From Porticoccaceae bacterium (lineage in GTDB: Bacteria > Pseudomonadota > Gammaproteobacteria > Pseudomonadales > Porticoccaceae), in assembly GCA_030741175.1 (NCBI GenBank), contig JASLVT010000052.1, positions 1-7,924 of the forward strand: 7,924 nucleotides of DNA, given 5' to 3'. Positions within the stretch are counted from its first letter, which is position 1. Every line of letters begins with the position of its first letter. The notes beneath the pieces are model-generated. The model searched no databases and was not told where the DNA came from. It saw only the letters and a list, made by a program, of their open reading frames with translations. The translations under genes and the position numbers were made by a program. This document shows positions 1-6,842 of the stretch, in pieces.

Positions 1-839
1 GCGATATAACGATTCGACAGCTGCTCAACATGTCCAGTGGACTCGATATGCCTGATCATGAGCATGAAGAAATGTTTTTTTCACCCGATCACTTGGCTTA
101 TGCACGAGAGGTGGGAGTCGAGAAACAGGCGGATCAACTTTTTGAATACAACAACGTAAATTCAATGCTGTTAGGTGATATTTTATACCAGGCTACGGGC
201 ATAGCTGCGGACAAATTATTGGCAGATCGCATTCTCAATAAAATTGGTCTGACCGATGTCGTCTTGTGGAAGGACAGTGCCGGAAATCCTCTTACATACT
301 GCTGCATTGATACCACAGTAAGGCAGTTTTCCCGCTTCGGTTTGCTATTTGCGCGCAGTGGCCAATGGAAGGGCGAGCAGGTCATTTCGAGCGATTATGT
401 TGATGCGACCTTTAGCAAAGTCTGGGATAGTTTAAATAGTGACACCATAGAGAAAGACCGAGGCTATTCAATGCATTGGTGGATTTCAAATCATGATGAA
501 AGAGCAGTTATTTTTAATGCCAGTGGGAAATTTGGTCAGTATATTTTTGTCGACCGTGTCAATGATGTGGTTTTCACTCGTATCACCAAATACCAATCCA
601 CCGGCGGATCGCAACAGGATTGGGGTATTTTAAAGTACATCAATTGGTTGGGCTCGATAGATTTTCGTGTGAGGTTAGCAACATTTTTGGAATCTATTGG
701 CTTGGTCGATTTAAGCAGTGGCAGTGCGCAGAGAGGAGGAGTCAAAACTCCACTCACTCTCGAAGATGGTACTTCAAAAGAGTTCTTTGATAATTACGCA
801 ACTATTATCGATGCCTTAATTGAGGCGAGTGTGCCTTGA
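1..839 (+). CDS. Serine hydrolase, beta-lactamase (class C-like) family, C-terminal part; 5' end outside window
   Basis: The reading frame is open from the left edge (first full codon at position 3) to TGA at 837-839, so the true start and the catalytic Ser-x-x-Lys motif lie outside. The visible part begins with the family signature ITIRQLLNMSSGLD, which normally follows the SxxK serine. Next come the Tyr-x-Asn motif in FEYNNVNSMLLGD (Tyr codon at 147-149), the segment YCCIDTTVRQFSRFGLLF, and ASGKFGQYIFVD, which occupies the place of the third conserved motif. These are typical of Pfam Beta-lactamase proteins (esterases, D-aminopeptidases, penicillin-binding-like hydrolases). The substrate cannot be told, and resistance activity should not be assumed. 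About 60 residues follow the last motif, without recognisable domain. The ATG at 30 lies inside the conserved motif and is not the start. The gene converges on the photolyase operon, with 35 bp between stop codons. Confidence 0.88.
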   Translation, partial: DITIRQLLNMSSGLDMPDHEHEEMFFSPDHLAYAREVGVEKQADQLFEYNNVNSMLLGDILYQATGIAADKLLADRILNKIGLTDVVLWKDSAGNPLTYCCIDTTVRQFSRFGLLFARSGQWKGEQVISSDYVDATFSKVWDSLNSDTIEKDRGYSMHWWISNHDERAVIFNASGKFGQYIFVDRVNDVVFTRITKYQSTGGSQQDWGILKYINWLGSIDFRVRLATFLESIGLVDLSSGSAQRGGVKTPLTLEDGTSKEFFDNYATIIDALIEASVP

Positions 840-866
840 TTGAACGGGCTAAAATTTACCATGTGA

Positions 867-889
867 CTGGATGCTCATAGAGCATCCAG
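867..889. terminator. Perfect 10-bp hairpin between convergent genes, possible bidirectional terminator
   Basis: CTGGATGCTC (867-876), a three-base ATA loop, then GAGCATCCAG (880-889) form a perfect 10-bp stem, six of the ten pairs being G-C. It spans the stop codon of the iron-sulfur photolyase gene (875-877 on the plus strand) and lies 28 bp after the serine hydrolase stop. No run of T follows on either strand, so it is not a canonical intrinsic terminator. Its place between two converging genes still suggests a role in ending or stabilising one or both transcripts. Confidence 0.5.
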
Positions 890-2425
890 ATTATCAAGAT
901 AAACTGTGGCTTTTTGTAACAGTTTTTCTTGCACCTGTGGGTCCATTTTATTCCAAGTGCGATAAGCCATTGCGGTTCTTTGATTGCGTGCAAACCTGTC
1001 AGTGTGACGATGCATAAAGTGCCAGTATAGGCTATTAAAAGGGCAGGCATTCTCCGTAAAGCGCTCTTTGACGTTGTAATGGCAGTCTCGACAATAATCG
1101 CTCATTTTATTGATATAACTGCCGCTGGCCGCGTAGGGTTTAGTGGCAATTAAACCGCCGTCAGCAAATTGGCTCATGCCTCGGGTATTGGGCAGCTCTA
1201 CCCACTGAATCGCATCAATGTAAATGCCCAGGTACCACTGATCGACCTGATCAGGATCAATACCCGCAAGCAGGCAGAAGTTACCGGTGATCATCAACCG
1301 CTGAATATGATGGGCATAGGCATAATTTAAGGACTGGTCAATGGCTTGTTTTACACAGGCCATTTTTGTGTCACCGGTCCAAAAGTAATCTGGTAGTTGC
1401 CGGTCTGCGGCTAGCACATTTAACGTTGCATAATTGGGCATGTTGACCCAGTAGACGCCACGTATATATTCACGCCAACCTAAGATTTGACGAATAAAAC
1501 CCTCGATCTGTGCAAGATCTATTTGTTCGTTATCATCAAAATAACGTAGAGCAGTTTCAATGACTTCCATCGGATGAAGGATTTTGCTATTAAGTGCGAA
1601 GGAAATCCTGGAATGATAAAGACTCCAGCGATTGTCTCCATGTTGTGTCATCGCATCTTGGAAACGGCCAAAGTTTGGCAAGCAAGATTGGCAGAAAAAA
1701 TGTAATAACTCTGTGGCTTGCTGGTGGTTAATGGGCCACAGAAGTTCACTAGTTGAGGTTCCAATCGAGCTTATATTGTGGCGCTCAATGCGTTCGAGAT
1801 ATTCGTCGACGTTGTTATTAAACAGCAAAGGGTGGGGAACCATTTGTAAGTCGGCTGGCTTGAGTTTTTGTCTATTGTCGCCATCGAAATTCCACCGCCC
1901 TCCTCTCGGTTGGTCAGCATCCATCAGAATGTTGAAGCGTTTACGCATCTTGCGGTAAAACGTCTCCATACGATTGTGCTTGCCAACGTTAACCACATCA
2001 GCGATCTGCTCAAATGGCAGTAGGAAGTGTTCGGTATCGCAGCATCGAGTGTGCAATGATGAATGCGACTGCAGAGTTTTTAGTTGTTCAGATAATCTAA
2101 ATTCATCAGGCTGCTGATATTCGACATAATCGATATTATGAGCTGCACAATGAGAGACGATCAGATCGTTGAGATCAGTAAAATGCACCGTTTTATCCAG
2201 TGTAAGATATTCAACTATATGTCCTTGCCGTTGCAAATATTGTGAAAAATCTTTTATGGCGGCAAAAAAACTGCACAGTTTTTGGATATGATGTACAACG
2301 TAATTAGCCTCTTGATGGAGTTCGGCAAGTACATAGAGGACGCCGTCATCTTGCTGCTGAAACCAACTGTGACGATGATTGAGTTGATCGCCCAGAATAA
2401 GTCGTAGTGTATGAAATTGGGTCAT
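875..2425 (-). CDS. Iron-sulfur bacterial cryptochrome/photolyase (FeS-BCP, (6-4) photolyase type)
   Basis: The 516-residue protein belongs to the deoxyribodipyrimidine photolyase-related (DPRP) family, whose characterised member Agrobacterium PhrB repairs (6-4) photoproducts with FAD and a [4Fe-4S] cluster. Seen here: an N-terminal RLILGDQLN start; RMETFYRKMRKRF near 152-164; GGRWNFDGDNR at 175-185; NTRGMSQFADGG near 413-424; and a C-terminal MAYRTWNKM. Four cysteines, C357, C445, C448 and C461, have the same spacing (88, 3, 13) as the cluster ligands I recall for PhrB (350, 438, 441, 454). With the same +7 offset the PhrB electron-transfer residues W342, W390 and Y391 become W349, W397 and Y398, and the catalytic His366 becomes H373, all present. 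PhrB carries a lumazine antenna; whether this one does is inferred. The ATG lies 8 bp after the DASH stop, with a weak AGG upstream, so it is probably co-transcribed and translationally coupled. Confidence 0.94.
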   Translation of the reverse strand: MTQFHTLRLILGDQLNHRHSWFQQQDDGVLYVLAELHQEANYVVHHIQKLCSFFAAIKDFSQYLQRQGHIVEYLTLDKTVHFTDLNDLIVSHCAAHNIDYVEYQQPDEFRLSEQLKTLQSHSSLHTRCCDTEHFLLPFEQIADVVNVGKHNRMETFYRKMRKRFNILMDADQPRGGRWNFDGDNRQKLKPADLQMVPHPLLFNNNVDEYLERIERHNISSIGTSTSELLWPINHQQATELLHFFCQSCLPNFGRFQDAMTQHGDNRWSLYHSRISFALNSKILHPMEVIETALRYFDDNEQIDLAQIEGFIRQILGWREYIRGVYWVNMPNYATLNVLAADRQLPDYFWTGDTKMACVKQAIDQSLNYAYAHHIQRLMITGNFCLLAGIDPDQVDQWYLGIYIDAIQWVELPNTRGMSQFADGGLIATKPYAASGSYINKMSDYCRDCHYNVKERFTENACPFNSLYWHFMHRHTDRFARNQRTAMAYRTWNKMDPQVQEKLLQKATVYLDNLDAL

Positions 2426-2433
2426 TGATTTGC

Positions 2434-3759
2434 CTACGTTTCAGCATTGGCGATGGGCCAATCGACAATATCATTGGTATCTAATACGGGGTCGCCACGG
2501 TCTCCCTGCCAGCGTTTGATAAACTGTCCTTTTGGGTCATAGATCTGCGTCTGTTTATCGAGGTCAAAGCGACGATGTCCGCGCGGATCGGCGCCCACGC
2601 CAGCAAGGTATTGCCAGTTTCCCCAGTTGCTTGCCATATCATAATCAATTAATTGCTGTTCCATGTAACTGGCTCCGTAACGCCAGTCTAAATCCAATTC
2701 ATGAACGAAACAGCTAGCCACTAACTGACGTCCTCGATTGGACATATAGCCGGTACTATTTAGCTGTTTCATACAGGCATTAACGATTGGGTAGGGTGTA
2801 TTGCCCTGACACCATTTTTGAAATCGTTGCGGATAGAAACTAGTGGTAGGTCGACGACCATTGATGCCAGAAAAAGCAAAAATTCGATGGCCATATTTAT
2901 CTGCGTAGCATTTAAAGTATTCTCGCCAAAGTAATTCAAAGTAGATCCAGTAGGTCGACTCGTTGCGCTCAACCTGTCGCTCATACCTGTGCAGCTCGGT
3001 TAGAACTTGCCGCGGAGATAAACAGCCATTGGCTAGCCACGGGCTGAATTTAGTGGAATAGTCCATACCATCCAAGCCATTGCGGGTCTCTTTATAAGTG
3101 CTGGCTAAGCCACGCTGAAAATAGTCTGTTACATGTTGTCTAGCGCTACTCTCGCCTCCCTTGAATAGGTCCCGATTAGAAGTCTTAAAATGCGACTTAA
3201 TTGATTGACGGCTCGACTTAGGGATTGGGCTAGCTGGTAATTTTTTAGGCGAGGGGGCTGCGTTTATCACCTGTATATCTTCCACCTGACGACGAAACTT
3301 AGAAAAACTGTTGGGTAATTCAGCAGTAGCAAATGGCAATTGAGACGATTCAAAGAGACGGTTATTAGCGACTTGATGAAAATTAATCATCGGGTAATGC
3401 TTAATTAAGTTTTGCCACTGATTAGTCTCGTACGAACCATTGATTTGACTGCAGAACACATGGGTAATGTTATGTTGGGCGATCAATTTGGAGAAACTGT
3501 CTTCAATTGAATGCTGAGACACAACAAGATGCTGACCCAGTGCGTTGAGGTTTCGGTCCAGGTCCTCTAGGCTTTGATTTAAAAATTTACGGCGAGGAGT
3601 AGACAGAGTAGCTGGTTTGAATTTGTCCGGAGCGGTGGTTTCTGATGGAATCAGTGCCAGACAAATAAGTTGGTCGACCTCCTCAGAGGCGCGCAGCAAC
3701 GTGGCATTATCGCCAATGCGAAAATCATTATTGAACCACAGCAGTCCGATCTGATGCAT
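2434..3759 (-). CDS. DASH-type cryptochrome (photolyase family)
   Basis: The 441-residue flavoprotein has the photolyase fold: an N-terminal alpha/beta domain (LLWFNNDFRIGDN at 6-18) and a C-terminal helical FAD domain. DASH hallmarks are LPNSFSKFRRQVE (148-160), GGESSARQHVTDYF, the block TYKETRNGLDGMDYSTKFSP (221-240), TGYMSNRGRQ (337-346) and DWRYGASYMEQQLIDYDMAS (358-377). Substrate-pocket residues matching E. coli photolyase E274/W277/N341 are E275, W278 and N341. The tryptophan electron-transfer chain corresponds to W316, W359 and W382, and N378 is also kept, so it looks catalytically intact. DASH proteins repair cyclobutane pyrimidine dimers, mainly in single-stranded or looped DNA; a signalling role is possible. 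The ATG at 3759 is supported by AGGGA (3767-3771) seven bases upstream. It is the first gene of the operon and the iron-sulfur photolyase follows after 8 bp. Confidence 0.95.
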   Translation of the reverse strand: MHQIGLLWFNNDFRIGDNATLLRASEEVDQLICLALIPSETTAPDKFKPATLSTPRRKFLNQSLEDLDRNLNALGQHLVVSQHSIEDSFSKLIAQHNITHVFCSQINGSYETNQWQNLIKHYPMINFHQVANNRLFESSQLPFATAELPNSFSKFRRQVEDIQVINAAPSPKKLPASPIPKSSRQSIKSHFKTSNRDLFKGGESSARQHVTDYFQRGLASTYKETRNGLDGMDYSTKFSPWLANGCLSPRQVLTELHRYERQVERNESTYWIYFELLWREYFKCYADKYGHRIFAFSGINGRRPTTSFYPQRFQKWCQGNTPYPIVNACMKQLNSTGYMSNRGRQLVASCFVHELDLDWRYGASYMEQQLIDYDMASNWGNWQYLAGVGADPRGHRRFDLDKQTQIYDPKGQFIKRWQGDRGDPVLDTNDIVDWPIANAET

Positions 3760-3864
3760 TAAGCAATCCCTAACAGTCTCCGAAACAGTGGTTGTACGGG
3801 TACTATCAAGCGCTAGACCAGCAACCTATGATGGGTGACTACATCCAAAATATCATGCTGAACG

Positions 3865-3892
3865 TACATGGGATGCCGTGGCATATGTTGTA
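3865..3892. promoter_or_regulatory. Spaced dyad in the divergent photolyase/DUF3429 intergenic region, candidate operator
   Basis: The sequence reads TACA-N4-ATGCC-GT-GGCAT-N4-TGTA. Both arm pairs share the same centre (3878/3879), giving 18 symmetric positions in 28 bp. It lies about 105 bp upstream of the DASH start and 25 bp upstream of the DUF3429 start. A TGTAAT at 3889-3894, one mismatch from TATAAT, overlaps its right edge and would suit a -10 element for the rightward operon. No good -35 is visible, so an activator binding the dyad is plausible. The remainder of the 158-bp region shows no convincing sigma70 promoter for the photolyases. The symmetry is observed; the operator role is inferred. 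Confidence 0.4.
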
Positions 3893-3917
3893 ATACGTGA
3901 ATCGACTCCAATAAACT

Positions 3918-4406
3918 ATGGACTTTAGATTGTCTCGACTGGTTAATATTCTTGGTTATTTAGGGCTTATCCCGTTCCTACTCCCATTAGCGGTCATGCT
4001 CCATGGCGTGGCTTTTGGTCAAGGTCTGCACAGCGCCTCTATTTTCGGATTCTATGCGCCCTATGTCTTTATTGCCTACAGTGGAGTTATCTTAAGTTTT
4101 TTGACTGGGACTTTATGGTCACAGGCTAGGCTGTGCGAAGAAATGTCTCTAGCGAGGAGCGCTATCGTCTTTAGCAATCTGCTCGCACTACTGGCCTGGC
4201 TTTGCTTGTTAATAATATATATTTCACCGATATTCACCATGCTAGCCGTTGGCCTGTTGATGTTAGGTTTTTTGAGTGTGCTCTACCTCGAGTCCTGTTT
4301 AGCCGTCGAGACGGCGAATGATTACCGCTATATGCGCGCGCGACTCACCGCTATTGTTTGCCTTGCGCACCTTGTTGTGATGACACTTATGTTGATGGAG
4401 CATTAA
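3918..4406 (+). CDS. DUF3429 family inner-membrane protein
   Basis: The protein has 162 residues with about five hydrophobic helices at roughly 9-29, 45-66, 81-102, 105-124 and 141-160. The pattern LVNILGYLGLIPFLLPL, then FIAYSGVILSFLTGTLW in helix 2, and YRYMRARLT before the last helix match DUF3429, a small membrane family without established function. ATG at 3918 is the only good start because TAA at 3912-3914 closes the frame just upstream. No Shine-Dalgarno sequence is visible, so the leader may be very short or initiation weak. The DCC gene begins at the base after the stop, and the SDR overlaps that gene in turn, which points to one transcript. Divergence from the photolyase operon makes shared regulation possible, but no biochemical role can be given. 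Confidence 0.85.
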   Translation: MDFRLSRLVNILGYLGLIPFLLPLAVMLHGVAFGQGLHSASIFGFYAPYVFIAYSGVILSFLTGTLWSQARLCEEMSLARSAIVFSNLLALLAWLCLLIIYISPIFTMLAVGLLMLGFLSVLYLESCLAVETANDYRYMRARLTAIVCLAHLVVMTLMLMEH

Positions 4407-4811
4407 ATGACTGCAGCCTTAACTATTTTTTATGATGGCGGCTGTCCGCTCTGTGTCGCAGAAATGCGTCATCTGCAAAAGCTGGATACGGCGGGAAACC
4501 TAGCCTTTGAAAATATCTATCATGCTGAGTTCTGTGATCGCTTCCCGCAGATAAATCTACAGCAGGCTGATCGCATTTTGCATGGTCAGACAGGCGATGG
4601 TGAGATGCTTTTTGGTCTCGATGTAACCTACAGAGCATGGGTCTTGGTGGGCAAGCGCAAATGGGTCGCTGTGCTTCGATGGCCCCTAATTAAACAATTT
4701 GCAGACATTGGCTATTTATTTTTTGCGCGTTATCGCTATACAATCTCCCGTTTGCTGACCGGCAAACCTCGCTGCGACAGCTGTAATTTAGATCGGAGAT
4801 ATCATGAGTAG
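4407..4811 (+). CDS. DCC family thiol-disulfide oxidoreductase (DUF393)
   Basis: The 134-residue protein opens with LTIFYDGGCPLCVAEM, the defining Asp and Cys-x-x-Cys of the DCC family (D10, C13, C16) at the end of the first strand of a thioredoxin-like fold. The usual middle section is present (DRILHGQTGDGEMLFG, then a Val-Leu-Val-Gly segment), as is the C-terminal IGYLFFARYRYTISRLL. A second Cys-x-x-Cys, CDSC (C123, C126), lies near the C-terminus. The family is predicted to do thiol-disulfide exchange, but partners are generally unknown. No signal peptide is seen, so it should be cytoplasmic, perhaps membrane-associated beside the DUF3429 protein. ATG immediately follows the DUF3429 stop, with GGAG at 4397-4400 six bases upstream; its 3' end overlaps the SDR start by 8 bp. 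Confidence 0.9.
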   Translation: MTAALTIFYDGGCPLCVAEMRHLQKLDTAGNLAFENIYHAEFCDRFPQINLQQADRILHGQTGDGEMLFGLDVTYRAWVLVGKRKWVAVLRWPLIKQFADIGYLFFARYRYTISRLLTGKPRCDSCNLDRRYHE

Positions 4812-5556
4812 TGACACAAATAACGCACTGGTATTTGGAGCCAGTGGAGGCCTAGGTCAAGCTGTTGTGGCCAAATTTTTAACCGATCCGAATATAGACA
4901 GAGTAGTTGCAGTTAGTCGCAATCCACAAACAGAGGACCTCTCAGCTCCCTGGATTTCTAATACCAGACTGGTCTGGATTCAGGTCGAGGATTATAGTGA
5001 AGACGCTATGAAAGAGGTGGTGGCGGGCCTAGAGGAGTACAGTGGCCAAGTTAATCGAGTCTGCATTTGTCATGGTCAGCTACATACAGATCATATCTGG
5101 CCAGAGAAGCGTTTAGAGGATATTGATGGCTCTGCGATGCATGAGATTTTTCACGTCAATACCATCGTTCCCTCCCTTTGGTTAAAGCTTTTGCATAAAA
5201 TTATCGCCGGCGATACGCCCTGTCCGGTCGCGGTATTTAGTGCCAGAGTTGGCAGTACTGGCGATAATCGGTTGGGCGGTTGGTATGCCTATCGTGCCTC
5301 CAAAGCGGCGCTGAATAGCATGCTAAAAAGCTTTGCAGTTGAATATGCACGCAGAGCGAAGAACGTGAAGTTGATTGCTTTTCATCCCGGGACCACCGAT
5401 ACCGAGTTATCCAAGCCATTTCAAGCATCGGTGCCAAAAGAACACTTATTCGCTCCCGCCTTTGTTGTGGAGCGTTTGGCACTGATTATGGATGAGGCCG
5501 AGATAGACGGGCAACTGTCATTTGTAGATTGGGATGGCAAGTCTATTGTTTGGTAG
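4804..5556 (+). CDS. Short-chain dehydrogenase/reductase (SDR), CsgA/C-factor-like
   Basis: The 250-residue protein is a classical SDR with an N-terminal Rossmann nucleotide-binding motif, FGASGGLG (11-18). ICHGQLH near 88-94 stands in the place of the usual NNAG strand, and an Asn follows in FHVNT (N119). SARVGSTGDN (146-155) supplies the Ser (146 or 151), and Tyr163-x-x-x-Lys167 in YRASKAALN is the catalytic pair. HPGTTDTEL (194-202) is the usual substrate/cofactor loop. The active site looks complete, so it should be an NAD(P)-dependent oxidoreductase; the substrate is unknown. The arrangement resembles CsgA-type SDRs, though that similarity does not imply signalling. The start is supported by GGAG at 4795-4798, five bases before ATG, and by the 8-bp overlap with the DCC gene. 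Its 3' end overlaps the oppositely directed YceI lipoprotein gene by 14 bp. Confidence 0.93.
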   Translation: MSSDTNNALVFGASGGLGQAVVAKFLTDPNIDRVVAVSRNPQTEDLSAPWISNTRLVWIQVEDYSEDAMKEVVAGLEEYSGQVNRVCICHGQLHTDHIWPEKRLEDIDGSAMHEIFHVNTIVPSLWLKLLHKIIAGDTPCPVAVFSARVGSTGDNRLGGWYAYRASKAALNSMLKSFAVEYARRAKNVKLIAFHPGTTDTELSKPFQASVPKEHLFAPAFVVERLALIMDEAEIDGQLSFVDWDGKSIVW

Positions 5557-6250
5557 TGTCCAGCGGTTTAGCAGTTAACTCGACATCGATTTCCAATCTG
5601 TCCTCAACGGCAATGAGACCATTCATAATTGCAAATGGCGTGATATCGAAGTCGGTTTGTAATAGTGAAAATTCAGTCTGTAGGGTTATAAACCCCATCC
5701 TGTCTCTGTACCAATCAAGCGTTATTTGCCGCTTCTGTGTCACGCCATGAAGTTGAATTTCCACTGTTACAACATTATTGGTAAATGCGCTAGAGCAGTC
5801 TGCACTGCGTAATTTCACCATTGGAAATTGCTCGACTTCTAGGCTTTTCAGCATATTAATTTTGGTGCCAGCAATATCTTTGGCTGAAGGCGTGGTTTTC
5901 ATTTGTGCCTGTTTGCGCAGCTCGGAGTTGTCTACTTCCAACAACTGCAGAGGAATGTAGAAATCAGCTTCACAGCGCTGATTGACCTCATCCATCAGAA
6001 TAAAGCCCCGCAGTTGCCGACTAGATACAATATGATCATGGCCCAGCTTTGCCATCAGCCCGCCACGGCGCACCTTGACGAGTACCTGTGAGCGCTGAGA
6101 ATCAACTTGGAAGACCGGCGCTGAATTTGCTGAGAGATAGCGCTCAAGGGGCAGTTGGTCTAGCAATACCGGTGCCTCCTGTTTTTGCACAGGTTTGGTG
6201 CAACTGCTTAGAATGATGCTGAAGAGGAGGGTTATGCTGCGTTTATTCAT
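5543..6250 (-). CDS. YceI family protein, predicted lipoprotein with GHDH motif
   Basis: With the ATG at 6250 the protein has 235 residues and begins MNKRSITLLFSIILSSC, a lipoprotein signal peptide whose lipobox LSSC puts the lipidated cysteine at C17. After a linker comes a YceI beta-barrel domain from about 45: FQVDSQRSQVLVKVRRGG, then LGHDHIV (69-75), LHGVTQKRQITLDW (167-180) and a C-terminal TDFDITPF region. YceI proteins bind long isoprenoid chains such as ubiquinone in their barrel; that is family knowledge. GHDH is typical of a subgroup that usually reads GHNH or GHDH here, and its role is unknown. The frame could extend to a GTG at 6283, but that adds residues ahead of a perfect signal peptide. 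The ATG at 6250 overlaps the upstream gene stop by 8 bp and has AGGA/GGAT just upstream. It is the last gene of its operon, probably anchored to a periplasmic membrane face. Confidence 0.88.
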   Translation of the reverse strand: MNKRSITLLFSIILSSCTKPVQKQEAPVLLDQLPLERYLSANSAPVFQVDSQRSQVLVKVRRGGLMAKLGHDHIVSSRQLRGFILMDEVNQRCEADFYIPLQLLEVDNSELRKQAQMKTTPSAKDIAGTKINMLKSLEVEQFPMVKLRSADCSSAFTNNVVTVEIQLHGVTQKRQITLDWYRDRMGFITLQTEFSLLQTDFDITPFAIMNGLIAVEDRLEIDVELTAKPLDTTKQ

Positions 6251-6839
6251 TGGTCCTATCCAGTTGCACAGCAAACGAGACACGCACTGCTAGACCAATT
6301 TGTTCGCCGCTTGCCCAGTCGCCAATGCCAATACCGAAATCACTGCGATCCAATGTTAGCTCACCAGCTATTACTACTTGATCAGAGCCATTATTTTTCC
6401 AGCTGAGAGGGACTGCTATGCTATTTTTTAATCCTTTGAGTTGTAGTTCACCGTGAGCAATATACTCAGCGTTATTTTCTGTTCTGGAGACAGTTTCTAG
6501 ATGCTGACTAGTAAATATTGCTTCACTGAAGTCGCCTGAATTAAACCAATCTGTAGTTTGAATAGCCTGATTAATTTCGCTACTGCCCATATCTGCGCTG
6601 GATATAAATACCCTGACATCAAGCTGCGTCAGCTGTGTTGCTTGGTCAGTGTTAGCCGCGACTGAGAACCGATTAAAACGACCATTGATGGGAAGACCTT
6701 GGTAGCTAGCAATAAATTCGAGATCGCTACTGAGTGCGCTAGATTGCCAACTATCGGCGAGCACTGATTGGTAGATTAAAGTGCCAAACAGTGCCATTAG
6801 TATTGCTAGACATTTTTCTCGCATTTTCATCAGTAGCAT
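6243..6839 (-). CDS. YceI family periplasmic protein
   Basis: The 198-residue protein carries a Sec signal peptide: Lys/Arg-rich start, hydrophobic core LAILMALFGTLIYQ and a VLA-DS cleavage site at about 28/29. The mature part is a single YceI domain: LEFIASYQGLPINGRFNRF (40-58), DWFNSGDFSEAIFTS (101-115), GELQLKGLKNSIAVPLSW (130-147) and DRSDFGIGIGDW (164-175). That last segment is characteristic of YceI proteins encoded beside cytochrome b561. It should be soluble in the periplasm and bind a lipid, isoprenoid or quinone; the ligand is inferred from the family. Possible starts are ATGs at 6839, 6830 and 6824. None has a clear Shine-Dalgarno sequence, and 6839, three bases after the b561 stop, suits translational coupling. 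It is clearly different in sequence from the downstream YceI lipoprotein. Confidence 0.88.
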   Translation of the reverse strand: MLLMKMREKCLAILMALFGTLIYQSVLADSWQSSALSSDLEFIASYQGLPINGRFNRFSVAANTDQATQLTQLDVRVFISSADMGSSEINQAIQTTDWFNSGDFSEAIFTSQHLETVSRTENNAEYIAHGELQLKGLKNSIAVPLSWKNNGSDQVVIAGELTLDRSDFGIGIGDWASGEQIGLAVRVSFAVQLDRTNE

Positions 6840-6842
6840 CGA

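Noticed and set aside
1..839. Reading the first gene as a beta-lactamase resistance gene
   Set aside because: Only family-level motifs are visible and the N-terminus is missing. This family is mostly esterases and peptidases, so a resistance call is unsupported.
1632..1958. Open frame of 108 codons on the plus strand inside the iron-sulfur photolyase gene
   Set aside because: The opposite strand codes for a clearly conserved protein throughout. This is an antisense shadow without family features or a ribosome binding site.
2769..2984. Minus-strand frame inside the DASH gene, considered as a possible frameshift or small gene
   Set aside because: The DASH frame is continuous and conserved across the whole stretch, so there is no break to explain.
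3794..3803. GTAC-GG-GTAC inverted repeat upstream of the DASH gene
   Set aside because: The four-base arms are too short to stand out from chance, and GTAC is itself a palindrome. I could not tie it to a promoter.
3760..3917. Looked for a small zinc-ribbon gene (DUF2256 type, often near such photolyases) and for a regulator gene
   Set aside because: No open frame with the expected cysteine pattern is present here, or anywhere else I read in the window.
6248..6283. GTG at 6283 as start of the YceI lipoprotein gene
   Set aside because: It adds 11 residues ahead of a complete lipoprotein signal peptide. The ATG at 6250 has an AGGA upstream and gives the usual small overlap with the preceding gene.
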